A DNA stretch of 13,824 nt from JBJXFK01 sp046155505 (GTDB taxonomy: Bacteria > Planctomycetota > Phycisphaerae > UBA1845 > Fen-1342): NCBI GenBank assembly GCA_046155505.1, contig JBJXFK010000338.1, forward strand, positions 1-13,824, written 5' to 3'. Positions 5,448 through 11,515 of this stretch are shown here, in pieces. The stretch's first letter is position 1, and each line of letters opens with the position of its first letter. The notes under the pieces were generated by a model. It searched no databases. It was given only the letters and a program-made list of their open reading frames with translations, and had not been told where the DNA came from. Made by a program: the position numbers and the translations under genes.

Positions 5448-7820
5448 ATGGAAAACGAGTCCGCACATCCGATCGTTCGATTTCTCCGCCTCGCGCTCAC
5501 GGTCGCGACCATCGCCATCGTGGTCGCGGCGTTCGCGTGGGTCTTTACGCGACCGATGCGGGCCGAGCGGGCGCTGCGGCCCGGCCAGATCGTCCTGCGC
5601 GTGCTGCACTGGGGCGACAAGGGCGAAGACGCCATCGTTCGCGGCCTGATCGAGGCGTTCGAAAAGCAAAACCCCGACGTGCGCGTCATTCGCACCAATA
5701 CCGGCTCGCCGGCGCAGCTCGCGACCAAGCTGCAAACCATGCTGGCCAGCGGCGAACCGCCCGATCTGTTCTACCTGCCGTTCGAGAAGGTCGCGGCGAT
5801 CGCGGCGAACAATGTGCTCGAAGACATCGAGCCGTTCGTGCAGCGCGATGTAGCCGCCGGCGTAAAAGACGCCCCAAACCTCGCAGACTTCTTTCCCGCC
5901 ACGCTCAACGCATTCCGCTACGACCCGCAGACGCGCGCGGTCGGTCGCGGCAATCTGCTCGGCCTGCCCAAGGACTTCACCGGCGTCGGCTTCTACTATA
6001 ACAAAACACTCTTCGACAAGGCCCGCGTCGCCCACCCGCCGAAGGATGGCTGGACGTGGGACCAGTTCATCGACGCGGCGCGGAAGGTCGGCAAGCTCGA
6101 TGGTTGTCACGGGGCCGAGGTGGTCACGTGGGAATCGATGATGCGCATCTATCTGTTCACGCACGGGCTGGATGTGACCACGCCCGGCTGGCAGCAATTT
6201 CGCCTGACCGAGCCGGCGGTGGTCGCGGCGCTCGACAAACTGCGCGGCTGGTTTCAAGAAGGCCGTACGCTGCTGAGTGCCAAGACGCAGCTTGAAACCG
6301 GGCAAGTGCCGTTCCTGTCGGGCAAGATCGGGATGGCCGGGCCGTTCGGACGCTGGCAGGTGCCGCTGTATCGGACGATCACCGATTTTGAGTGGGACTT
6401 TGCCCCGATGCCGCATGCCGCCGGGCAGCAACCCGCCAACGGCGTGCTCACCGTGGCGTGGGCGATGGCCAAGGACGGTCGCAACAAGGACATCTCGTGG
6501 CGACTGATGAAGTATCTGCTCGGGCGCGAGGGGCAGGAGGCGGTGTGCAATACGGGGCTGGCGATTCCCGTTTTGCAAAGCGTAGCGCGGTCGCCGTGCT
6601 TTACCGATCCGGCGGCCAAGCCGGACAGTGACGATGTGTTTCTGCAAGGGGCGCTCGTGGCGCTGCCGATCGAGTGGCCGAGCGATCCGCGCTACATGGA
6701 TGTGCTGAAGACAGGCTTCGAGAACATTTACAAGTTGGGCCGCGAGACCGGGCCGGAGCTTGCCCGTGTGCAGGAGCAATGGGAGAAGCTCGCGCAATTC
6801 ACCGATGTGCGGCCGCGCATGCCGTGGAGCACGATTTGGATGGTGATCGCCATCATCCTCGCGCCGCTCGTGCTCTTCGCGGGCTATCGCTGGTCGTCGA
6901 ATCGCCCCGGCAAAATGGCGCGGACGGAAGAGCTGGCGGGCATGGCGATGGTCGGGCCGTGGCTGCTGGGTTTCGTCGCATTTTGTGCGTTCCCGATTGT
7001 GCTGTCGCTGCTATTGGGTTTCACGCGCTGGAACGCGATGCTCACGCTTGATCAGGCCGAGTACGTTGGCTTCGATAATTTCCGTGAACTCATCGGCTTT
7101 GATCGCACGTTTCAGCGGGCCGTCTACATCACGGCGTGGTATGCACTGATCGCGGTGCCGACGAGTCAGATCTTCGCGCTGGTCGCGGCACTGTTGATGA
7201 ACCACGACTTTCGAGGCATCTATGTGTTTCGCGCGATCTGGTATCTGCCGAGCGTGCTGGCCGGCGTGGGCATGGCGATCATGTGGAAATGGGTGTTTCA
7301 CCACGAGCACGGCCTGCTGAATGCACTGCTGAATCCGATGCTCGCGCTCTTCGACTCGGCAGCGCCGAAATGGTTCGAGCGCGACGCCGAGGTGTGGGGC
7401 GTGCCGGCGTTTGCGATGGTGAACCTGTGGGTCATCGGCGGCACGATGATGATCTATCTCGCCGGGCTGAAGGGCATTCCGAAAGACCTGTACGAGGCGG
7501 CGGAGATTGACGGCGCGACCGGCTGGCGCAAGTTTAAGACGGTGACGCTGCCGATGCTCAGCCCGGTGATTTTCTTCAACACGATCATGGCGGTGATCGC
7601 CAGCTTCCAGCTTTTCACGCAGGTCTTCGTCATGACTGGCGGCGGGCCGGGCGAGGCGACGCATTTCTATGTTTTCTATCTGTATAAGAAGGCGTTCGAT
7701 CTCGGGGCGATGGGCTATGCGAGCGCGATGGCATGGATCCTGTTGTTGATTGTGCTGGTGCTGACGCTGGGGATTATGCGCGGGACGCAGAAGTATGTGT
7801 ATTACGAGGCGTTGAAGTAG
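5448..7820 (+). CDS. Sugar ABC importer: solute-binding protein fused to MalF-type permease
   Basis: 790 residues joining two proteins that are normally separate. Residues 12-33 are a membrane anchor with no lipobox. Residues about 48-450 are a family 1 extracellular solute-binding protein: LRVLHWG, FEKQNPDVRV, TKLQTMLASGEPPDLFYL, LLGLPKDFTGVGFYYNKTLFD, GWTWDQFIDAARKV, KIGMAGPFGRWQ. Residues about 462-482 form a second membrane span. Residues about 495-790 are a MalF/UgpA-type permease with six spans and the EAA loop that docks the ATPase (EAAEIDGATGWRKF...LPML, 683-704). The topology is consistent: N-terminus in, binding domain outside, permease start back inside. Such fusions tether the receptor to its channel. 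ATG 5448 is chosen because the anchor begins there; the upstream in-frame ATG (5334) adds a Pro/Arg-rich stretch. The partner permease is downstream. No ATPase is present, so a shared MsiK/UgpC-type ATPase elsewhere is likely. The transported sugar cannot be inferred. Confidence 0.9.
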   Translation: MENESAHPIVRFLRLALTVATIAIVVAAFAWVFTRPMRAERALRPGQIVLRVLHWGDKGEDAIVRGLIEAFEKQNPDVRVIRTNTGSPAQLATKLQTMLASGEPPDLFYLPFEKVAAIAANNVLEDIEPFVQRDVAAGVKDAPNLADFFPATLNAFRYDPQTRAVGRGNLLGLPKDFTGVGFYYNKTLFDKARVAHPPKDGWTWDQFIDAARKVGKLDGCHGAEVVTWESMMRIYLFTHGLDVTTPGWQQFRLTEPAVVAALDKLRGWFQEGRTLLSAKTQLETGQVPFLSGKIGMAGPFGRWQVPLYRTITDFEWDFAPMPHAAGQQPANGVLTVAWAMAKDGRNKDISWRLMKYLLGREGQEAVCNTGLAIPVLQSVARSPCFTDPAAKPDSDDVFLQGALVALPIEWPSDPRYMDVLKTGFENIYKLGRETGPELARVQEQWEKLAQFTDVRPRMPWSTIWMVIAIILAPLVLFAGYRWSSNRPGKMARTEELAGMAMVGPWLLGFVAFCAFPIVLSLLLGFTRWNAMLTLDQAEYVGFDNFRELIGFDRTFQRAVYITAWYALIAVPTSQIFALVAALLMNHDFRGIYVFRAIWYLPSVLAGVGMAIMWKWVFHHEHGLLNALLNPMLALFDSAAPKWFERDAEVWGVPAFAMVNLWVIGGTMMIYLAGLKGIPKDLYEAAEIDGATGWRKFKTVTLPMLSPVIFFNTIMAVIASFQLFTQVFVMTGGGPGEATHFYVFYLYKKAFDLGAMGYASAMAWILLLIVLVLTLGIMRGTQKYVYYEALK

Positions 7821-7883
7821 GGGCTCAGGGCTCAGGGCTCAGGGCGCAGGGCGCGGGGCGCGGGGCGCGGGGCGCGGGGCGCG
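7821..7883. repeat. Nine-unit tandem array of a 7-bp repeat (left arm of inverted pair)
   Basis: Begins at the base after the permease stop codon. Units in order: GGGCTCA x3 (7821-7841), GGGCGCA x1 (7842-7848), GGGCGCG x5 (7849-7883). The change is stepwise, one or two bases at a time, as expected from slippage and conversion. It is followed by AGATCGG and then the four-helix-bundle start. The last five units are the reverse complement of the array at 8317-8344. Confidence 0.95.
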
Positions 7884-7898
7884 AGATCGGGGTGGGTT

Positions 7899-8264
7899 GT
7901 GGCACTTCAGAGCTACAAAGAACTCGAAGTCTGGCAGAAGGCGTTTGATGTGTGCGTTGCGGTGTACCAGTTGACGAGCAAATTTCCTTCGGACAAAGAG
8001 TTCGGCTTGTCGATTCAGCTCCGTCGCGCGTCTGTATCCGTTCCGTCGAATATCGCCGAGGGCTGCGCGCGCGGCGCCACGCAGGACTATGTGAGGTTTC
8101 TGAACATCGCGAGGGGCTCGGCTGCGGAAATCGAAACACCACTGTTGCTCGCAACCGCGTTGGGCTTCGCGAATCGAAAGAGCGCAGATCCGCTGCTCGC
8201 GGAAATCGGCTCGATTCAGCGCATGCTAGTCGCGATGGTTCGAAAACTCGGAGCGAAGCGATGA
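7899..8264 (+). CDS. Four-helix-bundle protein (S23 / 23S rRNA intervening-sequence family)
   Basis: 121 residues covering the whole family length. Start is GTG 7899 (MALQSYKELEVWQKAFD). The opening SYKELEVWQKA, the middle FGLSIQLRRASVSVPSNIAEGCARG, the YVRFLNIARGSAAEIETPL helix and the final ESMVRKL-like helix (here RMLVAMVRKLGAKR) are typical. Family members were first met inside insertions of 23S rRNA genes and are close in fold to Avd, the accessory protein of diversity-generating retroelements. Their biochemical role is unsettled, and basic four-helix pentamers that bind nucleic acid are the usual picture. Here the gene sits inside a sugar-transport operon, framed by inverted 7-bp arrays. 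Its TGA (8262-8264) overlaps the next ATG (8261-8263). Neither rRNA nor reverse transcriptase is nearby, so it appears to be an insertion with no link to transport. Confidence 0.88.
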   Translation: MALQSYKELEVWQKAFDVCVAVYQLTSKFPSDKEFGLSIQLRRASVSVPSNIAEGCARGATQDYVRFLNIARGSAAEIETPLLLATALGFANRKSADPLLAEIGSIQRMLVAMVRKLGAKR

Positions 8265-9214
8265 GAAATTGTCACTCGATCGCGCCCCGGGCCTGCGGCG
8301 CGCCGTGCGGAATGTCCGCGCCCCGCGCCCCGCGCCCCGCGCCCCCGCCGCGGCGCGCGGCAGCGTCGACTACCGCCATTACCGTGCTCGGCCTGCTCCT
8401 CGGCAGTGTCGTCATGGCTTTCCCGTTCTACTGGATGCTCGTGACCAGCTTATCGACCACCGCGCAGGCCGCAGGTGCCGCGACCGCTTCCGGCTTCTCC
8501 TGGCTGCCGACCGATCCGCAGTGGAGCAACTATCCCGCGGCGCTCGCCAAGGTCGGCTCGCGACCCGTCTACGGCTTCATCGACGCGCTCGCCAACACCA
8601 TCGTCATCACCACGCTCTGCGTGCTCGGGCAGGTGATCTCGTGCAGCCTCGTCGGTTACGGCTTTGCCAAACTGCGCTTCCGCGGACGCGAGGGGCTGTT
8701 CATCCTCATGATCGCAACGATGATGTTGCCCGCGCAGGTGACGATGATTCCGCTCTTCCTGCTGTTTCGCAATTTCGGCTGGATCGACACGATTCTGCCG
8801 CTCGTCGTGCCGGCGTTTTTCGGTACGCCGTTTTTCATCTTCATGTTCCGCCAGTTCTTCGCCCAAGTCCCCGAAGCCCTGGTCGAGGCGGCCCGCATCG
8901 ACGGCTGTGGTCACATGGGAGTCTGGTGGCGCATCATGCTGCCGCTCTGCCGCCCGGTGATCGCCATCACCGCGGTGTTCACGTTCATCGGCACATGGAA
9001 CGACTTCATGGGGCCGCTGATCTACCTGCAAAGCGAGGAGAACATGACCCTCGCCGTCGCGCTCAACCAGTTTCAAAACCAGTACGGCGATTTCCGCGAC
9101 ATGAACCTGCTGATGGCCGCAAGTGTCGTGACCATGCTCCCGTGCATCATCCTGTTTTTCGTCGCCCAGCGGCAGTTCATCGGCGGCCTCGCCCTCGGCG
9201 GCGTGAAGGGATGA
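8261..9214 (+). CDS. Sugar ABC importer permease, MalG type
   Basis: 317-residue inner-membrane permease of the MalG/UgpE family, partner of the fused SBP-MalF protein. Spans are visible at about 39-60, 108-135, 144-168, 175-197, 231-248 and 285-302. The cytoplasmic EAA loop is EALVEAARIDGCGHMGVWW...LPL (about 205-229). The typical end QRQFIGGLALGGVKG is present. ATG 8261 is chosen because it overlaps the preceding stop (ATGA) and has GGAG 7 bases upstream. A second in-frame ATG (8312) lies closer to the first span. Residues about 18-32 are Ala/Pro/Arg-rich because the GC-rich 7-bp array (8317-8344) is translated there. This makes the N-terminus longer than usual and suggests that the original start region was altered by insertion of the four-helix-bundle gene. 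Confidence 0.9.
   Translation: MRNCHSIAPRACGAPCGMSAPRAPRPAPPPRRAAASTTAITVLGLLLGSVVMAFPFYWMLVTSLSTTAQAAGAATASGFSWLPTDPQWSNYPAALAKVGSRPVYGFIDALANTIVITTLCVLGQVISCSLVGYGFAKLRFRGREGLFILMIATMMLPAQVTMIPLFLLFRNFGWIDTILPLVVPAFFGTPFFIFMFRQFFAQVPEALVEAARIDGCGHMGVWWRIMLPLCRPVIAITAVFTFIGTWNDFMGPLIYLQSEENMTLAVALNQFQNQYGDFRDMNLLMAASVVTMLPCIILFFVAQRQFIGGLALGGVKG
8317..8344. repeat. Four-unit CGCGCCC array (right arm, inverted relative to 7849-7883)
   Basis: Four perfect CGCGCCC units, the reverse complement of GGGCGCG in the left array, giving 28 perfectly complementary bases on either side of the four-helix-bundle gene. A further CGCGCCC is seen at 8281-8287. The array is inside the MalG-type coding sequence and encodes Ala-Pro-Arg repeats at its N-terminus. 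Confidence 0.92.
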
Positions 9215-9295
9215 TGCGAGTTGCGGCACGCGCGTGATGAGCGTGAGGAAGTTCGGCGTTTCGCCGGTTCCCGCTGAGCACTGAGCACTGAAGGC
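9215..9295. other. Convergent intergenic region with GAGCACT repeat and short hairpin
   Basis: Lies between the converging permease and sixA genes. It has a five-pair hairpin CGGCG-TTT-CGCCG (9254-9266), possibly a weak terminator. Two direct copies of GAGCACT follow (9276-9282, 9283-9289) and GA then begins a third. The same heptamer recurs at 13133-13139 before another gene end. Confidence 0.45.
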
Positions 9296-9814
9296 CTACA
9301 GCCGCGATTCGCCGACCATGCGAAGCTGCTTCGGGGTAAGCAAAAACATCAACTGCCCGCGCGGACGAGTGGAGTGTGGATCAACCTCGACCTGCGCCAG
9401 CGCCGCTTTTTTGAACGGAATGTGCAGCGCCCGCTCGCTGCCCGCGATGCAGCGCACGAGCAATCTCGACACGTGCGGCTCATGGCCGACCAGCAGTACC
9501 GCGTCGAGCGGATGGCCTTCGGCGAGTTCGCGCAGAATCGCGCCGGCGTCCGCGTCCGGCTCCAGATTGGCCGACTCGCGAATCCGTGATGGGTCTACGC
9601 GCAGCTCCTCGGCAACGACGCTGGCGGTTTGTTTGGCGCGGACGAGCGGGCTGGTGATTAGCAGATCGAGGTTGATCTTTAGCTTGCGCATGCCGCGCGC
9701 CGCGGCGCGGGTCTTCTTGAACCCTTCGCTGGTGAGCGGGCGGAGGGCGTCATCGGGAAATTTCACTTCGTCGCGTTCGGCGGCAATGCCGTGACGCATG
9801 ATGTAGAGCAGCAT
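9296..9814 (-). CDS. sixA: Phosphohistidine phosphatase, SixA type
   Basis: 172-residue protein of the histidine phosphatase (phosphoglycerate-mutase-like) superfamily, a close fit to SixA in length and motifs. SixA removes phosphate from phosphohistidine in phosphorelay or PTS proteins. Motifs: MRHG (nucleophile His8), TSPLVRAKQTA (Arg59), and VGHEPHVSRL (second catalytic His111). ATG is at 9812-9814, with an AAGGGA ribosome-binding site some distance upstream on the minus strand; Met6 is a less likely alternative. It stands alone, converging on the transporter operon and separated from the kinase operon by the repeat-rich spacer. The substrate here is not indicated, as no histidine kinase or PTS gene is in the window. 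Confidence 0.85.
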   Translation of the reverse strand: MLLYIMRHGIAAERDEVKFPDDALRPLTSEGFKKTRAAARGMRKLKINLDLLITSPLVRAKQTASVVAEELRVDPSRIRESANLEPDADAGAILRELAEGHPLDAVLLVGHEPHVSRLLVRCIAGSERALHIPFKKAALAQVEVDPHSTRPRGQLMFLLTPKQLRMVGESRL

Positions 9815-9929
9815 TCGGACAAATTTCCCTTACTGAGTCCAACCGTTAGCGCCGGGCTTTTTCAATCCGAACCCCGAGCGCGAGCGAGTGGGGTAACGAC
9901 CCGAGTGCGAAAGCGCGCCGAACAAGCAA

Positions 9930-9980
9930 GCAGCCGAGGGCGGCTGCTCCACAAGAACCGCGGAGGTCCGCGGTGCTCCA
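9930..9980. repeat. Dispersed palindromic module, copy 1 of 51-base direct repeat
   Basis: Contains two hairpins: CAGCCG-AGGG-CGGCTG and ACCGCGGA-GG-TCCGCGGT, with GCTCCACAAGA between. It matches 10067-10117 at 50 of 51 positions. From memory, this GCCGAGGGCGGCTG type of module is widely scattered in planctomycete and verrucomicrobial genomes and is often mis-translated as short hypothetical proteins. Confidence 0.92.
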
Positions 9981-9981
9981 A

Positions 9982-10018
9982 GAAACCGCACGAGGCGGAG
10001 CACGTTGCTCCGTGTTTC
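9982..10018. repeat. Hairpin module between the direct repeats
   Basis: CGGAGCA (9996-10002) pairs with TGCTCCG (10006-10012) around a CGT loop, and an outer GAAAC/GTTTC pair (9982-9986 and 10014-10018) could close the structure. It shares the GCTCC/GGAGC words with the flanking 51-base modules and appears to be part of the same composite repeat. Confidence 0.65.
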
Positions 10019-10019
10019 C

Positions 10020-10060
10020 GTTGTCCCGTTGTGCCCTTATTCCCTTGTTCCTTTGTTCCC
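10020..10060. repeat. Pyrimidine-rich, quasi-periodic decayed tandem repeat
   Basis: A run of T2-3/C2-4 words with period about 7-9 (TTGTCCC, TTGTGCCC, TTATTCCC, TTGTTCC, TTTGTTCCCC). On the minus strand it reads as GGAACAA-type units. It looks like a degenerate tandem array between the two 51-base copies. No coding potential. Confidence 0.6.
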
Positions 10061-10066
10061 CGAATC

Positions 10067-10117
10067 GCAGCCGAGGGCGGCTGCTCCACAAGAACCGCGG
10101 AGGGCCGCGGTGCTCCA
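10067..10117. repeat. Dispersed palindromic module, copy 2 of 51-base direct repeat
   Basis: Second copy of 9930-9980, differing at one base (GGTCC to GGGCC), followed by an extra partial copy CGCGGTGCTCCA (10119-10130). It ends only a few bases before the minus-strand kinase stop. When transcribed in that direction it forms CCGCGG-CCCT-CCGCGG followed by TTCTTG. It could therefore act as terminator or 3' stabiliser of the kinase operon mRNA. Confidence 0.9.
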
Positions 10118-10136
10118 TCGCGGTGCTCCATGTCCG

Positions 10137-10835
10137 CTACGCGAGCGACATCTCCGGAAACAGCGGCGCGACGGCTTGCCGCAGGTCTTCCTGCACCGCT
10201 TCGATCGGTCGCCGGGCGTCGATCACTTTGAACGAAAACTCGCTCGACATCCGGTCAAACTGCTCCAGAATCTGACTCTGATACGACCGGAACGAGTCAT
10301 AGATGTCATTGTCCGGATAGCGATCCTTGCCCGCTTCCCAGTGGTCCATGCCGGTCGATTGCAGCACGCGCCGCGTGAGCGTGTCGAGATCGACGCGCAG
10401 GTACAGCACCAAATCCGGCAGCGGCGCGAGCGAAAACAACTCGCGGCTGTACTTGGGATCCATGCCGCGCACCGCCGCCCGCGCCCACGCGGTGTACACG
10501 TATCGGTCGGCCAGCACGACGAAGCCCGCACGGAGCGCAGGCAGCACTTCCTTTTCGAGCCGATCCGCAAAGTCGCACGCATATAGCAGCGTAAACGTCA
10601 GCGGGCTGAGCGTATGCCCGCTCTTGGCCTTCTCGATCGTCTCGCCCACCAGTCGCGAGCGCGTCCAGCCGGTCTCGACCACCGCATGACCACGCACTTC
10701 GAGCCACTGCTTGAGATTCATCAGTTGCGTCGAGCGGCCGACGCCGTCCGTTCCTTCGATCACGATCAGCTTGCCGCCGGTCTGCATGTTCTCCATGTAG
10801 CGCGGCACATTGCCGTAAAAACGCAGCTTGGGCAT
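10137..10835 (-). CDS. Divergent thymidylate-kinase-like P-loop protein with Walker A Lys to Arg
   Basis: 232 residues with the thymidylate kinase fold, second of a tandem pair. The P-loop reads EGTDGVGRST: Arg34 (CGC, 10734-10736) stands where nearly all P-loop kinases have the catalytic Lys. The DRY motif is DRYVYTAWARA (110-120), and the PDLVLYLRVD strand is present. The usual Tmk loop REPGGT, which contacts dTMP, is replaced by ETGWTRS. The lid side has GMDHWEAGKDRYPD. It is therefore either an inactive or specialised partner of the upstream kinase or a kinase with altered chemistry. ATG 10833-10835 shares its A with the upstream TAA, and GGAGGTG lies 7 bases before it, so it is translated and coupled. 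This rules out a decayed pseudogene in the usual sense. The dTMP kinase label is family-level only. Confidence 0.85.
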   Translation of the reverse strand: MPKLRFYGNVPRYMENMQTGGKLIVIEGTDGVGRSTQLMNLKQWLEVRGHAVVETGWTRSRLVGETIEKAKSGHTLSPLTFTLLYACDFADRLEKEVLPALRAGFVVLADRYVYTAWARAAVRGMDPKYSRELFSLAPLPDLVLYLRVDLDTLTRRVLQSTGMDHWEAGKDRYPDNDIYDSFRSYQSQILEQFDRMSSEFSFKVIDARRPIEAVQEDLRQAVAPLFPEMSLA

Positions 10836-11515
10836 TACTGTTCACCTCCGCTGCCGAAGCCCAGGCGCGTCTTCACGATTTCGCGCACCAACTTCTGCAT
10901 CCCCGCGATCGACTGCGTCGCGTCGATCACCGTCAGACCGAACTCGTCGACCATTTTGTCGTAATTCTCAATCACGCGGCCCTGAAAAATGCCGAACGAT
11001 TCGCCGATGTCAGGCGAGAGGCCCATGTCCATTCCCGCCTCGTAGTATTTCACTTTGGCCCGCGCCGACATCAGACGTTCGAGACCCAGCTCGCTGGTGA
11101 TGCGAAAGTACAGTGCGAGATCGGGCTTGGTCGCGAACGAGTACATGCTGCGCACCCATTCCGGATGCACGCCGCGGGCCATGTCGCGTGCGAACGCGGT
11201 ATACGCATATCGATCGGCGATCACCACAAATCCCGCCTTCAGCGGCGGCACGATGTGATACAAGTGTCGATCGGCGAAATCGGTCGCGTGCAGCAGGCTG
11301 AACGTCGTCGGCGTCAGCTCGGTTCGTTTCTTGCCAGCCTTGGTCGCCTTCTTCACGAGGATCGACGAATTCCATTCGGTGAATGTCGTCGGCACGCCGC
11401 GCGCTTCCAGCCACTTGCGCAGCAGCAGCGCTTGCGTAGTCTTGCCCGAGCCGTCGATGCCTTCGACGACGATCAACCGGCCGGGGTAGTTGTGTTGCCT
11501 GGTCAGTTCAGACAC
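10835..11515 (-). CDS. Thymidylate-kinase-like protein with intact P-loop
   Basis: 226 residues, tmk-family fold (nucleoside-monophosphate kinase superfamily), middle gene of the operon. The P-loop is complete: VEGIDGSGKTTQ (Lys25). The DRY motif is DRYAYTAFARD (101-111), and PDLALYFRI is the following strand. As in its neighbour, the Tmk REPGGT loop is absent (FTEWNSS instead). The lid region YYEAGMDMGLS...ESFGIFQGR matches the WEAGKD...DSFRSYQSQ of the next protein, so the pair form one subfamily. ADP/ATP-dependent phosphorylation of a nucleotide is expected, but the acceptor may not be dTMP. The start is GTG (11513-11515) with GAGGA 6 bases upstream, overlapping the end of the phosphatase gene by 8 bases. 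This is probably a heterodimer or two-step partner of the Lys-to-Arg paralogue; that part is inference. Confidence 0.85.
   Translation of the reverse strand: MSELTRQHNYPGRLIVVEGIDGSGKTTQALLLRKWLEARGVPTTFTEWNSSILVKKATKAGKKRTELTPTTFSLLHATDFADRHLYHIVPPLKAGFVVIADRYAYTAFARDMARGVHPEWVRSMYSFATKPDLALYFRITSELGLERLMSARAKVKYYEAGMDMGLSPDIGESFGIFQGRVIENYDKMVDEFGLTVIDATQSIAGMQKLVREIVKTRLGFGSGGEQ

Larger units (their letters stand above)
9815..10136. other. Repeat-built intergenic spacer
   Basis: No real gene; the open frames here are made of repeats. In order it holds unique sequence with the putative sixA promoter side, a palindromic 51-base module, a hairpin module, a pyrimidine-rich decayed array, and the second 51-base module abutting the stop of the downstream-strand kinase gene. 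Details are given in the entries below. Confidence 0.7.

Noticed and set aside
5394..6797. 467-codon minus-strand open frame
   Set aside because: Lies antisense to the solute-binding domain of the fusion, is rich in Arg/His/Leu as antisense GC-rich frames are, and has no domain.
7821..7883. Possible CRISPR array
   Set aside because: The 7-bp units are contiguous with no spacers, and no cas gene is present.
7952..8260. Longer N-terminus for the MalG-type permease
   Set aside because: This in-frame stretch is a shifted-frame shadow of the four-helix-bundle gene; the ATGA start at 8261 has a ribosome-binding site.
7899..8264. Avd component of a diversity-generating retroelement
   Set aside because: The fold is similar, but there is no reverse transcriptase, template repeat or variable repeat in the window.
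9846..10131. Small open frames encoding repeated HRGPPRFLWSSRP-like peptides
   Set aside because: They are translations of the 51-base palindromic repeats, not genes.
10835..11515. Polyphosphate kinase 2 in place of a Tmk-like kinase
   Set aside because: Adjacent ppx made this attractive, but the P-loop (GIDGSGKTT) and DRY motif are Tmk-type and PPK2-specific motifs are missing.
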